A DNA stretch of 64,000 nucleotides from Paguma larvata (lineage: Eukaryota; Chordata; Mammalia; Carnivora; Viverridae): contig CM057825.1 in the NCBI GenBank assembly GCA_030068075.1, positions 121,137,434-121,201,433 on the forward strand, in the 5' to 3' direction. The position numbers and the translations under genes were made by a program. Below are positions 32,235 to 42,198 of this stretch, in pieces (the stretch's first letter is position 1; the number at the start of each line of letters is the position of its first letter). Under the pieces are notes generated by a model. It ran no database searches. It was not told the DNA's origin and worked only from the letters and a program-made list of their open reading frames with translations.

Positions 32235-32590
32235 TTGTGGTTAAATTAAGAGGCTCTAAAGTCAGACTTCTTCGGTTCAAGTCTGCCACATACTAGCTCT
32301 ATCACTTTGGGCACAAGTTACCTAAAATTCCTGCCCCCATTTCTTCATCTGTGTCATGGGACTTCAAAGAGAACCTGCCTCAAAGGGTTGTAAGCATTAA
32401 ATGGAGTTAATTAAGGCAGTGAGTTGCTAGAATCAGCAAAGAAACAGAGAGAACTTTCTGGCATTATGTGGAATCCAAGTTTAACTGGGTGTATTTTCAT
32501 TTGCTAAATCTGGCAGTCCTCTCACTTAGAGATCTAGAAGAGTGCCCAGCCAGTAATAATAAGTGTTTGCTATTATTATTTTTCTATTTT
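32235..32590 (+). mobile_element. MIR, possibly with an internal insertion
   Basis: Sense MIR 'ggttaaattaagaggctctaaagtcagacttcttcggttcaag', 'tatcactttgggcacaagttacc', 'tcttcatctgtgtcatggg', 'aaagggttgtaagcattaaatgg'. The expected end 'gcccagccagtaataataagtgtttgctattatta' lies about 110 bp further on, so extra sequence at about 32430-32540 may be an insertion. Confidence 0.8.
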
Positions 32591-32599
32591 TATTATTGG

Positions 32600-32943
32600 C
32601 CCCACTCCATTCTGAGCCTCTCAGAGTAAAGAGCCCTTCAGTCCCTTATTAATTTGGCTTCCAGTAATGTTAATGCCTGACAATTCACTTAGAGGGTAGA
32701 TTAGAGGTTTTCATTACTAAGCAAACACTCCCTCAAAAATAAAATAATTTCAGGTTAAAAACAAGATTATAGTGGGAATACTTAAAATAGTTGATGGAAT
32801 GCGTCATTTTTCTGAAATTTCCCATGTGTGAGAAGCTTTCATTTCCATAAAATTAGGGTAATTATAAATTATGTTTTGCTTGAAAGAAGGTCCAGTCAGT
32901 AGCACCTTCTCAAGCCAGTTCAGGTTACCAGGATCGCTTCTGG
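32600..32943. other. candidate conserved non-coding stretch
   Basis: Repeat-free, AT-rich with ATTA/TAAT words ('cttattaatttgg', 'agggtaattataaatta') and the phrase 'ggaatgcgtcatttttctgaaatttccc'. No alignment was possible; inference only. Confidence 0.25.
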
Positions 32944-33170
32944 GAAATAAACTCTTATTATTTTTTTAAATGTTTATTTATTTTTGAGAGAGAGAAAGCA
33001 CACAAGCAGGGGAGGGGTAGAGAGAGACGGGGACACAGAATCTGAGGCAGGCTCCAGGCTCCAAGCTGTCAGTGCAGAGCTAGATGCGGGGCTTGAACTC
33101 CCGAACAGCCATTGGCTCCTGGCCTGAGCCAAAGTTGGATGCTTGACTGTCTAAGCCACCCAGGTGCCAC
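32944..33170 (-). mobile_element. Can-SINE, left member of a head-to-tail pair
   Basis: SINE body about 32961-33170. Left TSD 'gaaataaactcttatta' at 32944-32960. The middle is diverged ('cccgaacagccattggctcctggcctgag'). Confidence 0.92.
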
Positions 33171-33394
33171 TTTTTAATTTTTTTATGTTATTTATTTTTG
33201 AGAGAGAGAGCATGAGCAGGGGAGGGGCAAAGAGAGAGGGAGGCACAGAATCTGAAGGAGGCTCCAGGCTCTGAGCTGTCAGCCCAGAGCCCAACAAGGG
33301 CTCGAACCCATGAACCATGAGATCATGACCTGAGCTGAAGTCGGATACTCAACCGACTGAGCCACCCAAGTGCTTCAGAAATAAACCCTTATTA
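33171..33394 (-). mobile_element. Can-SINE, right member of a head-to-tail pair
   Basis: SINE body about 33171-33377. The right TSD 'gaaataaacccttatta' at 33378-33394 pairs with 32944-32960, so the pair shares one 17 bp TSD. Confidence 0.92.
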
Positions 33395-33419
33395 ATAGAA
33401 CTTCTATTTTGCTTTTAAG

Positions 33420-33535
33420 ATGGTGTCAGAAAGTTAGCATTTGAATCCTGGATCTACTCCTAATTAGCCGTGTGTTGGGGGGCTAAGGTATTTTGTGTTT
33501 CAGAACCTTTGTGTCCTCATTTTGAAAACAGGACC
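33420..33535 (+). mobile_element. MIR fragment
   Basis: 'gaaagttagcatttgaatcctggatctactcctaattagccgtgtg' and 'tcagaacctttgtgtcctcattttgaaaacagg'. Confidence 0.7.
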
Positions 33536-33744
33536 ACAGTATCCTGTGGTCTCAGATTCCTTTAAAGGCCGTTGACTCTGCTCCCCATTTTCTGCTGGGA
33601 TCCCTGTCTGAGCAGAAAAGGCAACGAGCAGGGTGAGCAAAGCAATGTGTATGTGCAGACACGAGTTGCATGGTTGTTACCAGCCCAAGAGTAAGACCAA
33701 ACAGAATCCCCACTGGTTTGGGAGCCCCGGGGGCACACATTATA

Positions 33745-33910
33745 GCCCAAGGTTCTCAACCTAGGCTGCATGTTGGAATCACCTGGGGAAGGTTCAATCA
33801 AATGTTCATGCAGATCTCCATTCCCGGCAATGCCCAGGGGGGGAGTCAGGCACACCTAAGCTGCCTCCATGTTGCTACCACGCAGCTGGGGTGGAGAGCT
33901 ACTGGCCTAC
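33745..33910 (+). mobile_element. hAT-Charlie MITE, diverged
   Basis: 'caaggttctcaacctaggctgcatgttggaatcacctggggaaggttc', then a weak interior. The expected right end is replaced by 'gcagctggggtggagagctactgg'. Confidence 0.65.
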
Positions 33911-34269
33911 CTGGCCCTTGTGAGTTCCACCTTTGTCCTCTCATGTCCCTCTCACCTTCACCCCCAATCCTCCAAGATGGGGTTCACAGGATCACGTGGC
34001 CCATTGCTCCATATCACCTGATTTCCATTTGCATATGCAGCTCTGCTAATTACGATGCACTTAGCATGAAGAGGGAGCCCCACACAGGGCCTGCCCAGAA
34101 ATGGCAGCGGCACGGCTTACTCTTGGTGGCACCCTCTGCTTCTCTTGGCTGCACACCCTATTTTTGGCTCATCTCACTCTTGAGGTCACGAGAAAGTAAA
34201 GCCCCTGTAGCCTCCCCACACTGCCCACGATATGTTCTCCTCAACCCACCAGTTTAGCACTTTTCATGT
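33911..34269. other. unassigned DNA
   Basis: The 195-codon plus frame 33670-34257 runs through this stretch and the hAT element. It shows no domain and is not a credible gene. Confidence 0.45.
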
Positions 34270-34960
34270 CTTTAATGACGATGAACTATTTCAAACATAC
34301 GGAGAGGGTGTTAATTTGATCAGCCACCGCCCTCTCCCAGAGTGAACGCATTATGAGCTCGGTTCAGACTTTCTGGGATGAGAGATGCAAAAAAAAAAAA
34401 ACCTTCCAGGCTGTTCCTCCATCTTGGTCCCTCTTCTCTTCAGACTTCCCTTGTGCCCTTTATTTTCTCCCAGGTGTACCCACTCCTCTAAAATTCGTGA
34501 GCACTGCCCTTAGCCGGGAGAGAGCCTTTCTATACAAGCGAGCATTTTTTAAAGCTACCCACGAATGAAATCACCCTTGAACACTATTCTGCAGCTTACT
34601 TTTTTCATTTGGCATTTTGCGGGAGATTTATCTAAATTCCGTTTATTTGTTTTAACAGATGTCTAATGTTCCATGATGTTAATATCCAACACTTTATTTA
34701 GCCATTCTAGTCTGTTTACTTTCCACCAACATGACATTTAGAATCTATCTAAACACGTGTATTCACTTATAAATGATCTTGCTGGTAAAAGAGCCTCCTC
34801 TCTCCCAGGAAAAAAAATGTGTAATTATACACCCAAATGTGTGTGTGTTCATTTACACATTGCATGCTTATCGCACTGCAGTCATATGCTCAAGATTCCT
34901 AAAGCTTAATTTCTTTCTTAATTTTAAGTAAAAAGGAACATTATTAGAAGTTCTAACATC
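34270..34960 (-). mobile_element. ancient L1M, diverged
   Basis: Antisense-like phrases 'aacactattctgcagcttacttttttcatttggca', 'cagatgtctaatgttccatgatgttaatatccaacactttatttagccattc', 'cttataaatgatcttgctgg'. The limits are soft. Confidence 0.5.
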
Positions 34961-35147
34961 TCTTCCCATATCTCAGCGGGGCTGTTTCCCCACGTTTCGC
35001 TTTGGAGGCCAGTGGTCCAATCGAATGTATTTTCTGTGTTTATTAGTTAACATTTTCCCATCTTGCAACGGGAGAGAATTCACTTTGGATCAGTACAACT
35101 CATCATTACCTCACCAGCCACGTGTGTCTTTTAAAAGTCTTCCTCTC
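34961..35147. other. unassigned DNA
   Basis: No feature was recognised. Confidence 0.45.
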
Positions 35148-35328
35148 GGGGCACCTGGGTGGCTCAGTTAAGCATCCCACTTCGACTCAGGTCATGATCT
35201 CACAGTCCGCGTTGGGCTCTGTGCTGACAGCTCAGAGCCTGGCGCCTGCTTCAGAGTCTTTGTCTCCGTCTCTCTCTGCCCCTCCCCCACTTGCTCTCGC
35301 TTTCTCTCGAAATAAATATTAAAAAAAG
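35148..35328 (+). mobile_element. Can-SINE lacking its B box
   Basis: Sense SINE with two internal deletions. 'ggctcagttaagcatcc' lacks bases after the A box. 'gatctcacagtccgcgttgggctc' lacks about 15 bases that hold the B box in other copies. The body is otherwise of the younger type. Confidence 0.93.
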
Positions 35329-36019
35329 CTGTACAGTGCAGTCTGGTTCCAAGTCTATATTAGCTTCTGACAGGTAGAAGTCGTGTTCCCTCTAATTCGC
35401 ACATTTCCATGTACAGTGGTACAACTAACCTAGTGTGAGGCTGGTCTGTTGTAACTCCTTGGATAACAACTACAAGAAAGAGCCTACTTACACTGTTAAA
35501 ATTCCTTGAAATCCCCCTCGTCCCACCTCACTATGTCAGAAACTACCTCTGGCTCCCCACGGGCTGGAAAAATGGTTGCAAAACCACTCCCGTGATTCCA
35601 CCTTCCAGTGCCCACTGCTCAGATCTGGCTGATTAGAAATGCTTTTGCAGGTGATCTGAGCCTAGTTTTAAGGACATGTTGATTGACTTGGTTGATTAAT
35701 CACTTGAAGCACAGTAGGGAATTGCCAGTCTGTGAGGTTTTTTGTTTTTTGTTTTTTTTTTTGGAGAAGGCTTTTCTGAATTATAGATGATTGCAGCCCT
35801 GACAGTATGGATTTGGATTGTAACCAGGGGGCTAATGGTCTGGAAGACTGTGGGATACCCATGGCTAAGTAAGGGTTCATTAGCAGATTGTGTGTGCGCG
35901 CACACGCACCTCTTTTGGGAGGGACCTTCATTTTCTCAGCTCATTCTGCTAGCTGTTCATCTTATTTTAGGATGGGAAGCCATATTTCCATCCCAAATGA
36001 TGTAAAATTCAATAGAAGC
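35329..36019. other. unassigned DNA
   Basis: No repeat or exon was recognised. A T/G run lies at 35737-35762, and a GCGC/ACAC alternating tract at 35889-35907. Confidence 0.45.
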
Positions 36020-36245
36020 TGAATAATGCGATCAACAGACCCAAGGTTCAAATTCTCGGTTACCCACTTAAGAACAAGGAGAATTTGAACAAATGGCTTA
36101 ATTTCTCCCTCCGCGTCTTGGCTTCCTGTTCTGAAAAATGGGGACACGGATAATATTTTCCTCTTATCATCATGAGGATTAAATGGGAGATTGTGAGGTG
36201 ACCAGCACAGCATAAGAGCTTAATAAATGGTACCCATGGGTGGCA
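36020..36245 (+). mobile_element. MIR
   Basis: 'cccaaggttcaaattctcgg', 'aacaaatggcttaatttctccctccgcgtcttggcttcctgttctgaaaaatggggac', 'atcatgaggattaaatggg', 'gaccagcacagcataagagcttaataaatgg': nearly full length. Confidence 0.88.
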
Positions 36246-36584
36246 TCTTCCCTATCTCTGTTTGATGTATCCAGTTTGCCTGAATTCAGACCTCAGCATG
36301 ACTGTATGCCACAGAGTAAACTCTACATGGTGCCTGGCTTCAATAAGCATTCAACACATGGCCGTTGCAAAAAGTGTGATCTCTGAGTGGTTGTTGGCAC
36401 TTACTGTTGGACATTTATTTAGATGTTCACCCTGGTAGCTGCTTTAATTCTCTGAGTTTAAATTTTGTTGACTGGAACTCCTGGTTGTACTGCTTTGACA
36501 GATTATCCTTGAGGTTATTAAGGTCTTTGAGAGAGGAGAGGAATGGTTCACACATGTTGGCTCAGACTTTTACAACCTAGACCC
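36246..36584. other. unassigned DNA
   Basis: No feature was recognised. Confidence 0.45.
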
Positions 36585-36955
36585 TTGCTCCTGAAAGTGT
36601 GGTCTGGAGCCCAGGAAATTTGGCATGCCCTGAGCTTGTGACAAACATAGAATCTCAGCACCCCCAGAACCTACTGAATCAGAATCTGTGGGGGTGCCTG
36701 GGTGACTCAGTCGGTTAAACATCTGACTCTTGATTTCAGCTCAGGTCATGATCTCATCGTTTGTGGGGTCAGGTTCCATACTGACAGTGCCTGCTTGGGA
36801 TTCTGTCTCTCTCTCCCTCTTTCTGCCCCTGCCCTCCGCTTGCACTCTTTGTCTCTCTCTCAAAATAAATAAACAAACAAACAAAAAAAGAATCTGTGTT
36901 TTAACAAGATCCTTAGGTGACTGGTATGGGCAATAAAGTTTGAAACATATTTACC
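36585..36955 (+). mobile_element. hAT-Charlie MITE (MER20-like) split by a SINE
   Basis: Left part 36585-36690 ('ctgaaagtgtggtctggagcccag', 'cagaacctactgaatcagaatctgtg'). Right part 36891-36950 ('aatctgtgttttaacaagatccttaggtgactgg', 'aagtttgaaac'). Confidence 0.85.
36681..36898 (+). mobile_element. Can-SINE, older type, inside hAT MITE, with TSD
   Basis: SINE body at 36691-36888 with exact TSD 'agaatctgtg' at 36681-36690 and 36889-36898. 'gtttgtggggtcaggttcc' shows a shortened B-box region. Confidence 0.94.
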
Positions 36956-37753
36956 TAAATATTTGTACGACATGAAAACATACCTCCACTGTCCTTAGAC
37001 ATATAATCTTTGGGCTCTTTTCAAATGACATAGCCACTTAAACAAGATACCGGCTATTTTGTCAATAGGTGAGTAACTGATGGCAGTTTTGTTCACACAT
37101 TTTTCACATGGCCCTTGAATGATCTGTAATTTTCCGGGCCCGCTGCCAGATGAAATTACCAATATTACACCGTGTGATGATAACACCAAAGTAGGGGCTC
37201 CGTGCATTTCAACTTAAGGCAATTTACAAGACTTGTTTTCTAGGAGATAAAACTTCCCTTGGAGGGAATTTCTTGTGGTTGTGATGTCCTTTCACCATTA
37301 TCCTTGATTTTTTCATAGGTTCAAGTGTACAGGCCATCCATGAGGTTCTACAAGCAGATATAAATTTAGGAGTTTTCTTGGGTCATTGCTATCTTCATCC
37401 TCCTCATCATAAACACATACTTAAGAAGTCCCAAGGTCCTTGGATGCTACCATCCATGTCTGGCCCCCTCATTGTCCATTTCCTCATTCTTACTCTGAAA
37501 GGACTAAACCCCTAATCCTGACATTGCCAGCAAAGTGCTCCACTCAGCATGATGCTGGAACCCAAGAAATTAACCAGATATGGATGCTTTCATTATAACA
37601 GACACCTGCCTTATTCAAAACATGGTCAATGTCCAGGGAAGGAGCCCATTTGGAGAGCACAGTTCCTTACCCATAGAGAATCAAGCCTCTTCTAGAAGTT
37701 GATCAGAGAATAAATGAAATATGAAATAATCTTTCAGGAGCCTCTTATCATTA
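36956..37753. other. unassigned DNA
   Basis: No repeat or exon was recognised. Confidence 0.5.
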
Positions 37754-37880
37754 CATTGTCTATCTAATAAAAATATTCCCCGGTGTTCATTATAATTGGG
37801 TATTGTCTGTTTAATATTGTCTATATGGTGTATTGTCTGTTGAATAAAAATTCTGAATGGTGTTAATTATATTTGGGTGA
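37754..37880. repeat. imperfect tandem duplication, about 77 bp unit
   Basis: Unit 1 starts at 37754 ('cattgtctatctaataaaaa' ... 'ggtgttcattataattgggt'). Unit 2 starts at 37831 ('tattgtctgttgaataaaaa' ... 'ggtgttaattatatttgggt'). A third partial start 'tattgtctgtttaat' lies at 37801. Confidence 0.85.
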
Positions 37881-38254
37881 AAAGAATCATCCTGCATATT
37901 CATCAGAAGACATAAATCACCCAAATTCTGCAAGTTGAATGACTGCTGAATGGGGAACTATCTCTTGTTGCTTGTTCTAAATTTGTTTCTCTTTATTTTC
38001 TCAGGGTGTCTCTTGTCTTTGTATGATTCAGTGTCTCGGCAAAGAGACAACTGCTTTTCCCTCTTCCTTAGAACATGTGAACATCAGAGACTAACCTCTG
38101 GCCCCTCCCCAGATTCTAGTCTATTTCATATTTTTATTAAGGACCTGGTGGACACAGGTCTTCCAAAAGAAGCCCAAGCTAGTTCTTAAAGGCAGAGTAA
38201 ATCTGTCAGTGTGGCACTAAGCCAACAGCAATAAACATAAGGGATATGTCTAGA
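37881..38254. other. unassigned DNA
   Basis: No feature was recognised. Confidence 0.45.
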
Positions 38255-38525
38255 ATGGAGGTTCTCAAACCGGGCAGATCACCAAAGGTGTGTGTGCGTT
38301 TGGTTTTTTGGTATAGATGTTTAGCCCCACACCTAGCTCAGAAGTCCTCAGACTAGAGCGTGCATCAGAACTCACAGGGAATGTTTATTAAAATACACGG
38401 TGCTGGGCCCCACCCCCTAAGTTTCTGATCCAGAAAGTCTGGGAGGACCAGAGAATGTGCGTTTCTAAAAAGATCCCAGGAGATGCTGACGTTGGTCCAT
38501 GGACTGCCCTTTGAGTACTTCTGCT
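38255..38525 (+). mobile_element. hAT-Charlie MITE (MER20 group), perhaps two pieces
   Basis: 38345-38520 is clear: 'tcagactagagcgtgcatcagaactcacag', 'tgctgggccccaccccctaagtttctgatccag', 'agatgctgacgttggtccatggac'. 38255-38275 ('ggaggttctcaaaccggg') looks like the left end of a second copy. Confidence 0.8.
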
Positions 38526-38769
38526 CTAGAAGTGCTGAATCTGCATATTCCGAGACTTGAGAATGGACATGTCTACCACGCATCTTATGGAACCACGCAC
38601 CCAAAGGTTTAAGCCCACCGATGCGATTCTGAAGCCAGCACTGGGCTAGGCTTAGCACAGAGGGCACAGTAAAGGCTGGTCCTGGTTACCTCTGGAGTCC
38701 TACCCTCCGTGATCCCCTAACCCTGCTCTATACCCCAAGACTATGAGGCCGCCTGAAGTTCTCCAAATT

Positions 38770-39230
38770 CAACGCCGTTGTGTGCCTTCATGTCTTCGCA
38801 CATGGCTTTCCGTCTGTCCAGAACACCTTCCCCCATTTCTCTACTTCATCCGTCAGAATGCTGTTCTGATGCCATATTTCTCAGTATCACTCTCCCCTAA
38901 GGAGACTTTGTCCTTCTTGAAGGAAACTCGTTCCCTCAAGGAAATTACAGTCTGGAGTGGAGGTCATGAAATGAACAACTCCAGTTTGTAATACTGCCTC
39001 TGTATTTTGCTGGGCCTGACACATATTTCAATGTTGGGCTTATTACCTAACATTGAAATACTTGTTTTCTTATGCCTTATTCTCCCCTTAGACTGGCCCC
39101 TTCGAGGGTCAAACCCACATCTTTTCATCTCTTTGTACCTGGTTCCTACAGAGAGTTGGTCACATGGTTGAGTGTTTTCTAAATGTTTTCTGAGTTCAAT
39201 ACAATGTAGCTCTTCTTCCCGAAGGGATAA
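38770..39230 (+). mobile_element. L2
   Basis: Sense L2: 'gccttcatgtcttcgcacatggctttccgtctgtccagaacaccttcccc', 'tcagaatgctgttctgatgcc', and the 3' end 'ctttgtacctggttcctacagagagttggtcacatgg'. The interior is diverged. Confidence 0.75.
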
Positions 39231-39695
39231 CAATATTAAACAAACACTAGTGCAGCAGATGTGAAAACCTTAATTATATTATTAGTTGGCGTCGGAATTC
39301 CTCTTAGATATTGGGACTGTTTTTGTTGAGAGAAATCCCTTGAGAAGCTACTTGCAGCTTTAAGTAAAGCTCAGAGTGCCTGGACTTTAGAGAAAAAAAA
39401 AATCAAGGCAGTGAAAGAAAAGGCTACACAGCTCTGTGTGAGAAGATGAAAAAGGTGGCTTTGCTCTTGAGGTAGGGGGAGGAGGAATGCAACAGAGAGG
39501 GAAACAGGACTGGGAAAGTGAAATGTGAAAAGATTAAGAGAGGAGCCTGCCATCAGTGAGGTGGGGTAAGGCTCAGGCACAATGATGGGATGAACTGGGA
39601 CACTGGAATTCTCTAGTCCCAGGATGACCAAACCATTTTAGTAATAGCTTTAGGGTTTTTTTTGTTTGTTTGTTTTGTTTTTTGTTTTTGTTTTT
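39231..39695. other. unassigned DNA ending in a T/G-rich tract
   Basis: Ends with a T-rich run broken by G at 39655-39695, immediately before the duplicated segment. Confidence 0.45.
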
Positions 39696-39985
39696 TACTA
39701 CTTTGGGAACTTTTCTATTGTCTGCCCTGTGCACCCTGTACTTTTCAATAGAGGTCGCCATTCACAAATGCCTTCTTCAGGTGCTTTTGTTCATGTTTGC
39801 TTGGGGGAATAAAGGAAGAGGCTGAGTTGAGTGCCTGGCTCGGCACGATGAGGACCAGAGCCACGATTCATGGAACAGTGGCCAGGTGATGTGCCATGAA
39901 GTGATTTTGTTGAAGCAGGATGCCACTTGGTCAAGAAATACTCACTGAGCATGACTCAGTGCTGGACATTCTTATAGAACTGGGG
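39696..39985 (+). repeat. source or sister copy of a local duplication
   Basis: 290 bp that recurs in direct orientation at 41731-42004. The segment spans unique-looking DNA and the first 45 or so bases of the adjacent L2, so the match is not just two members of one repeat family. Confidence 0.92.
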
Positions 39986-40565
39986 ATACGGTGGTGAGCC
40001 AACGGGAAAAGTCCTTGATCTCATGGAGTGTACGCACTGGGGTGGGGAGACATTTAATGTAACCGGGGTGCTGAGTGCTTAGAAGGGAAATTAAGGAGGA
40101 CAAAGATGGGGGAATGATGGTGGCACATGGTGCTTGGGAAAGCCTCTTTGAAGAGGAGACGTTGACGCAGAGAGGTGAATGAAATAAGAGGGTGAGAGGT
40201 AGGCTGTCTGGGGGAAGAGAGCTGGGGGCAGAGGGAACAAGTGAAAAAGCCTGGAGAGAGAGAATGGTTGGCCCAGCTGATAGCAGCAAGGACACCAACA
40301 GATCTGGAGCAGAGGGAGGGGTGGTGGGAGAGGGGTTTGGCCGGACAGCAGGGGGCAGATCAGTGGGCTGTTGAATGACAAAGAATCTGGATTTCACTGT
40401 GAATGGGGCGGGGTGTGGGATGGGGAACCACTAGGGGATTTGGAGCAGATAAGTAACAGGATCTGATGTGAATTTGTAAAGGCTTTTCCTGGCTGCTGTC
40501 GAGGGAAGACTATAAGTGGTAAGGGAGGAAGGACAATAGTGGAAAATTTGAGGAAAGCTTTGAAC
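39940..40565 (-). mobile_element. L2
   Basis: Antisense L2 from its 3' end: 'ctcactgagcatgactcagtgctgg', 'tcttatagaactggggatacgg', 'cttgatctcatggagtgtacgc', 'gggaaagcctctttgaagaggagacgttgacgc', 'ggaacaagtgaaaaagcctgg', and further upstream L2 to 40565. Confidence 0.85.
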
Positions 40566-40597
40566 TTTCCCCTGACCTGAGGTTTAAGTCCATCTTT

Positions 40598-40796
40598 TTT
40601 TTATTTTTAATTTTTTTTAAGAGAGAGAGAGTGTGTGAGTGGGGCAGGGGCAGAGAGAGGGAGACACAGAACGGAAGCAGGCTCCAGGCTCCGAGCTGTC
40701 AGCACAGAGCCCGACATGGGGCTCGAACTCACAGACTGTGAGATCACGACCTGAGCTGAAGTCAGACCCTTAACTGACTGAGCCACCCAGGTGCCA
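40598..40796 (-). mobile_element. Can-SINE, younger type
   Basis: Antisense SINE, close to consensus ('ggctccgagctgtcagcacagagcccgacatggggctcg'). A T-rich tail at 40598-40620 is broken by A. Confidence 0.94.
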
Positions 40797-40849
40797 TATT
40801 TTATAGATCGCATGTGGTTGGGAGACCCTCTTGACATTTGGATTCAGTA

Positions 40850-40950
40850 CTACTGCTACTTCTAGTATTATTTACTATTACTACTATTACTAATAGTGGT
40901 AATATTACTACCATTACTGCTGCTATTGCTGATGGTAGGTAGTACTACAG
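40850..40950. repeat. degenerate trinucleotide (ACT/ATT) repeat
   Basis: Runs of act, att, tac and ctg triplets: 'tactactgctacttctagta', 'actattactactattac', 'ctgctgctattgctgatgg'. It abuts the MIR at its right and may have grown from the MIR tail. Confidence 0.8.
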
Positions 40951-41210
40951 AGTAATAAACATACATTATGTAACAGAAATGTGGAGGAGTGACGTACATA
41001 TATAAATGATCTCATTCTCTTCTCTCAATAAACCTATGGCATAGGAGCTAGTTTTACTCCATACTTCATAGATGAAGAAACTAATGCTGAGACATGTTAT
41101 TGAGTCACCCACGGTTACATAACTATTAAGTGATGGCAATAGGGCTCGACCTTAAGCCTTTCTGACTCCAAAGCTCAAAATTCTTTGCCTCTATTCAGTA
41201 GTGACGAATA
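40951..41210 (-). mobile_element. MIR
   Basis: Antisense: 'ataaatgatctcattctcttctctcaataaacctatggcatagg', 'catagatgaagaaactaatgctgagacatg', 'gggctcgaccttaagcctttctgactcc'. Confidence 0.8.
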
Positions 41211-41460
41211 GCACACAATTAAGTGTGAGAGCAAACTATACATATACAGGGAATAACCAGCTGAATAAAGGCTCAGTAAGTCATTTGTGTGAGACAACCA
41301 TATGCAACAAAGGAGACATCAACATGAGTGAAAGCAGAGGGAAGAAGCCCTGTGAGAGGGAGTGCGTGGAGATGACGGAGTGGAGAGGAAGTGCGTGGGG
41401 GCGTGATGCCTGGGGAGATGCATGGGTGGAAAGCAGAGTGGTTAAGAGCATGAGCCCTGT

Positions 41461-41678
41461 GGGGCACCTGTGTGGCTCAGTTGGTTAAACATCTGACTCT
41501 TGATTCTGGCTCAGGTCATGATCTTAACGGTTCATGAGATTGAGCCCCACGTCTGGTTCTGCGCCGAAGGCACGGAGCCTGCTTGGGATTCTTTCTCTCC
41601 CTGTCTTTCTGCCCCTCCCCCCTCTCAAAATAAATAAACATAAAACAAACAACCAAAAAAAAATAACATGAGCTCTGT
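41461..41678 (+). mobile_element. Can-SINE, older type, first in the MIR target
   Basis: Sense SINE 41461-41660 ('ggggcacctgtgtggctcag', 'tcttgattctggctcagg', 'gagcctgcttgggattc'). It lies between target copies ending at 41460 and at 41665-41678 ('aacatgagctctgt'). Confidence 0.93.
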
Positions 41679-42198
41679 GGGGCACCTGGGTGGCTCAGTC
41701 ACAGTTGAAGTAATTTTTTTTTTTTTTTTTTACTACTTTGGGAACTTTTCTGTTGTCTGCCCTGCGTACCCTGTACTTTTCAATAGAATTCGCCATTCGC
41801 AAACGCCTTCTTCAGGTAGTTTTGGGAAATAAAGGAAGAGGTTGAGTTCACTGTCTGGCTCAGCACAGTCAGGACTGCAGCCATGACTCATGAACAGTGG
41901 CCAGGTGATGTACCGTGAAGTGATTCCGTTGAACCAGGATGCCACTTGGTCAAGAAATACTCACTGGGCATGACTTAGTGCTGGGCATTCTTATAGAACT
42001 GGGGGGTAGAACAAGCGTCCAACGCTTGGTGTTGACTCAGGTCATGATCTCGAGGTTCATGGGACCGAGGCCCATGTTCGTCTTTGAGCCTGCTTGGGAT
42101 GCTCTTTCTCCCTCTCTCTTTCCTTCCTCCACTGTGCTCGCTCTCTCAAGATAAACAAGTAAAAGTTAAAAAAATAATAAAAAGAACATGAGCTCTGT
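41679..42198 (+). mobile_element. Can-SINE, second in the MIR target, split by a duplicated segment
   Basis: Head at 41679-41700 ('ggggcacctgggtggctcagtc'). The rest is at 42008-42180 ('aacaagcgtccaacgcttgg', 'gttcatgggaccgaggccc', 'gagcctgcttgggatgc'). The target copy follows at 42185-42198. A 300 bp foreign segment sits just after the A box. Confidence 0.92.
41731..42004 (+). repeat. copy of the 39696-39985 segment, inside a SINE
   Basis: By eye roughly 88-90% identical to 39696-39985 in the same orientation, with a deletion of about 16 bases ('gttcatgtttgcttgg' in the other copy is absent). It is preceded by an 18 bp T run (41714-41731), where the other copy has a longer T/G tract. Confidence 0.92.

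Noticed and set aside
33670..34257. 195-codon plus-strand open frame
   Set aside because: It starts in sequence beside and through a diverged hAT MITE and shows no domain. Overlapping minus-strand frames of similar quality exist.
40192..40374. Glycine/arginine-rich frames in 39972-40397
   Set aside because: They lie wholly within an antisense L2 copy.
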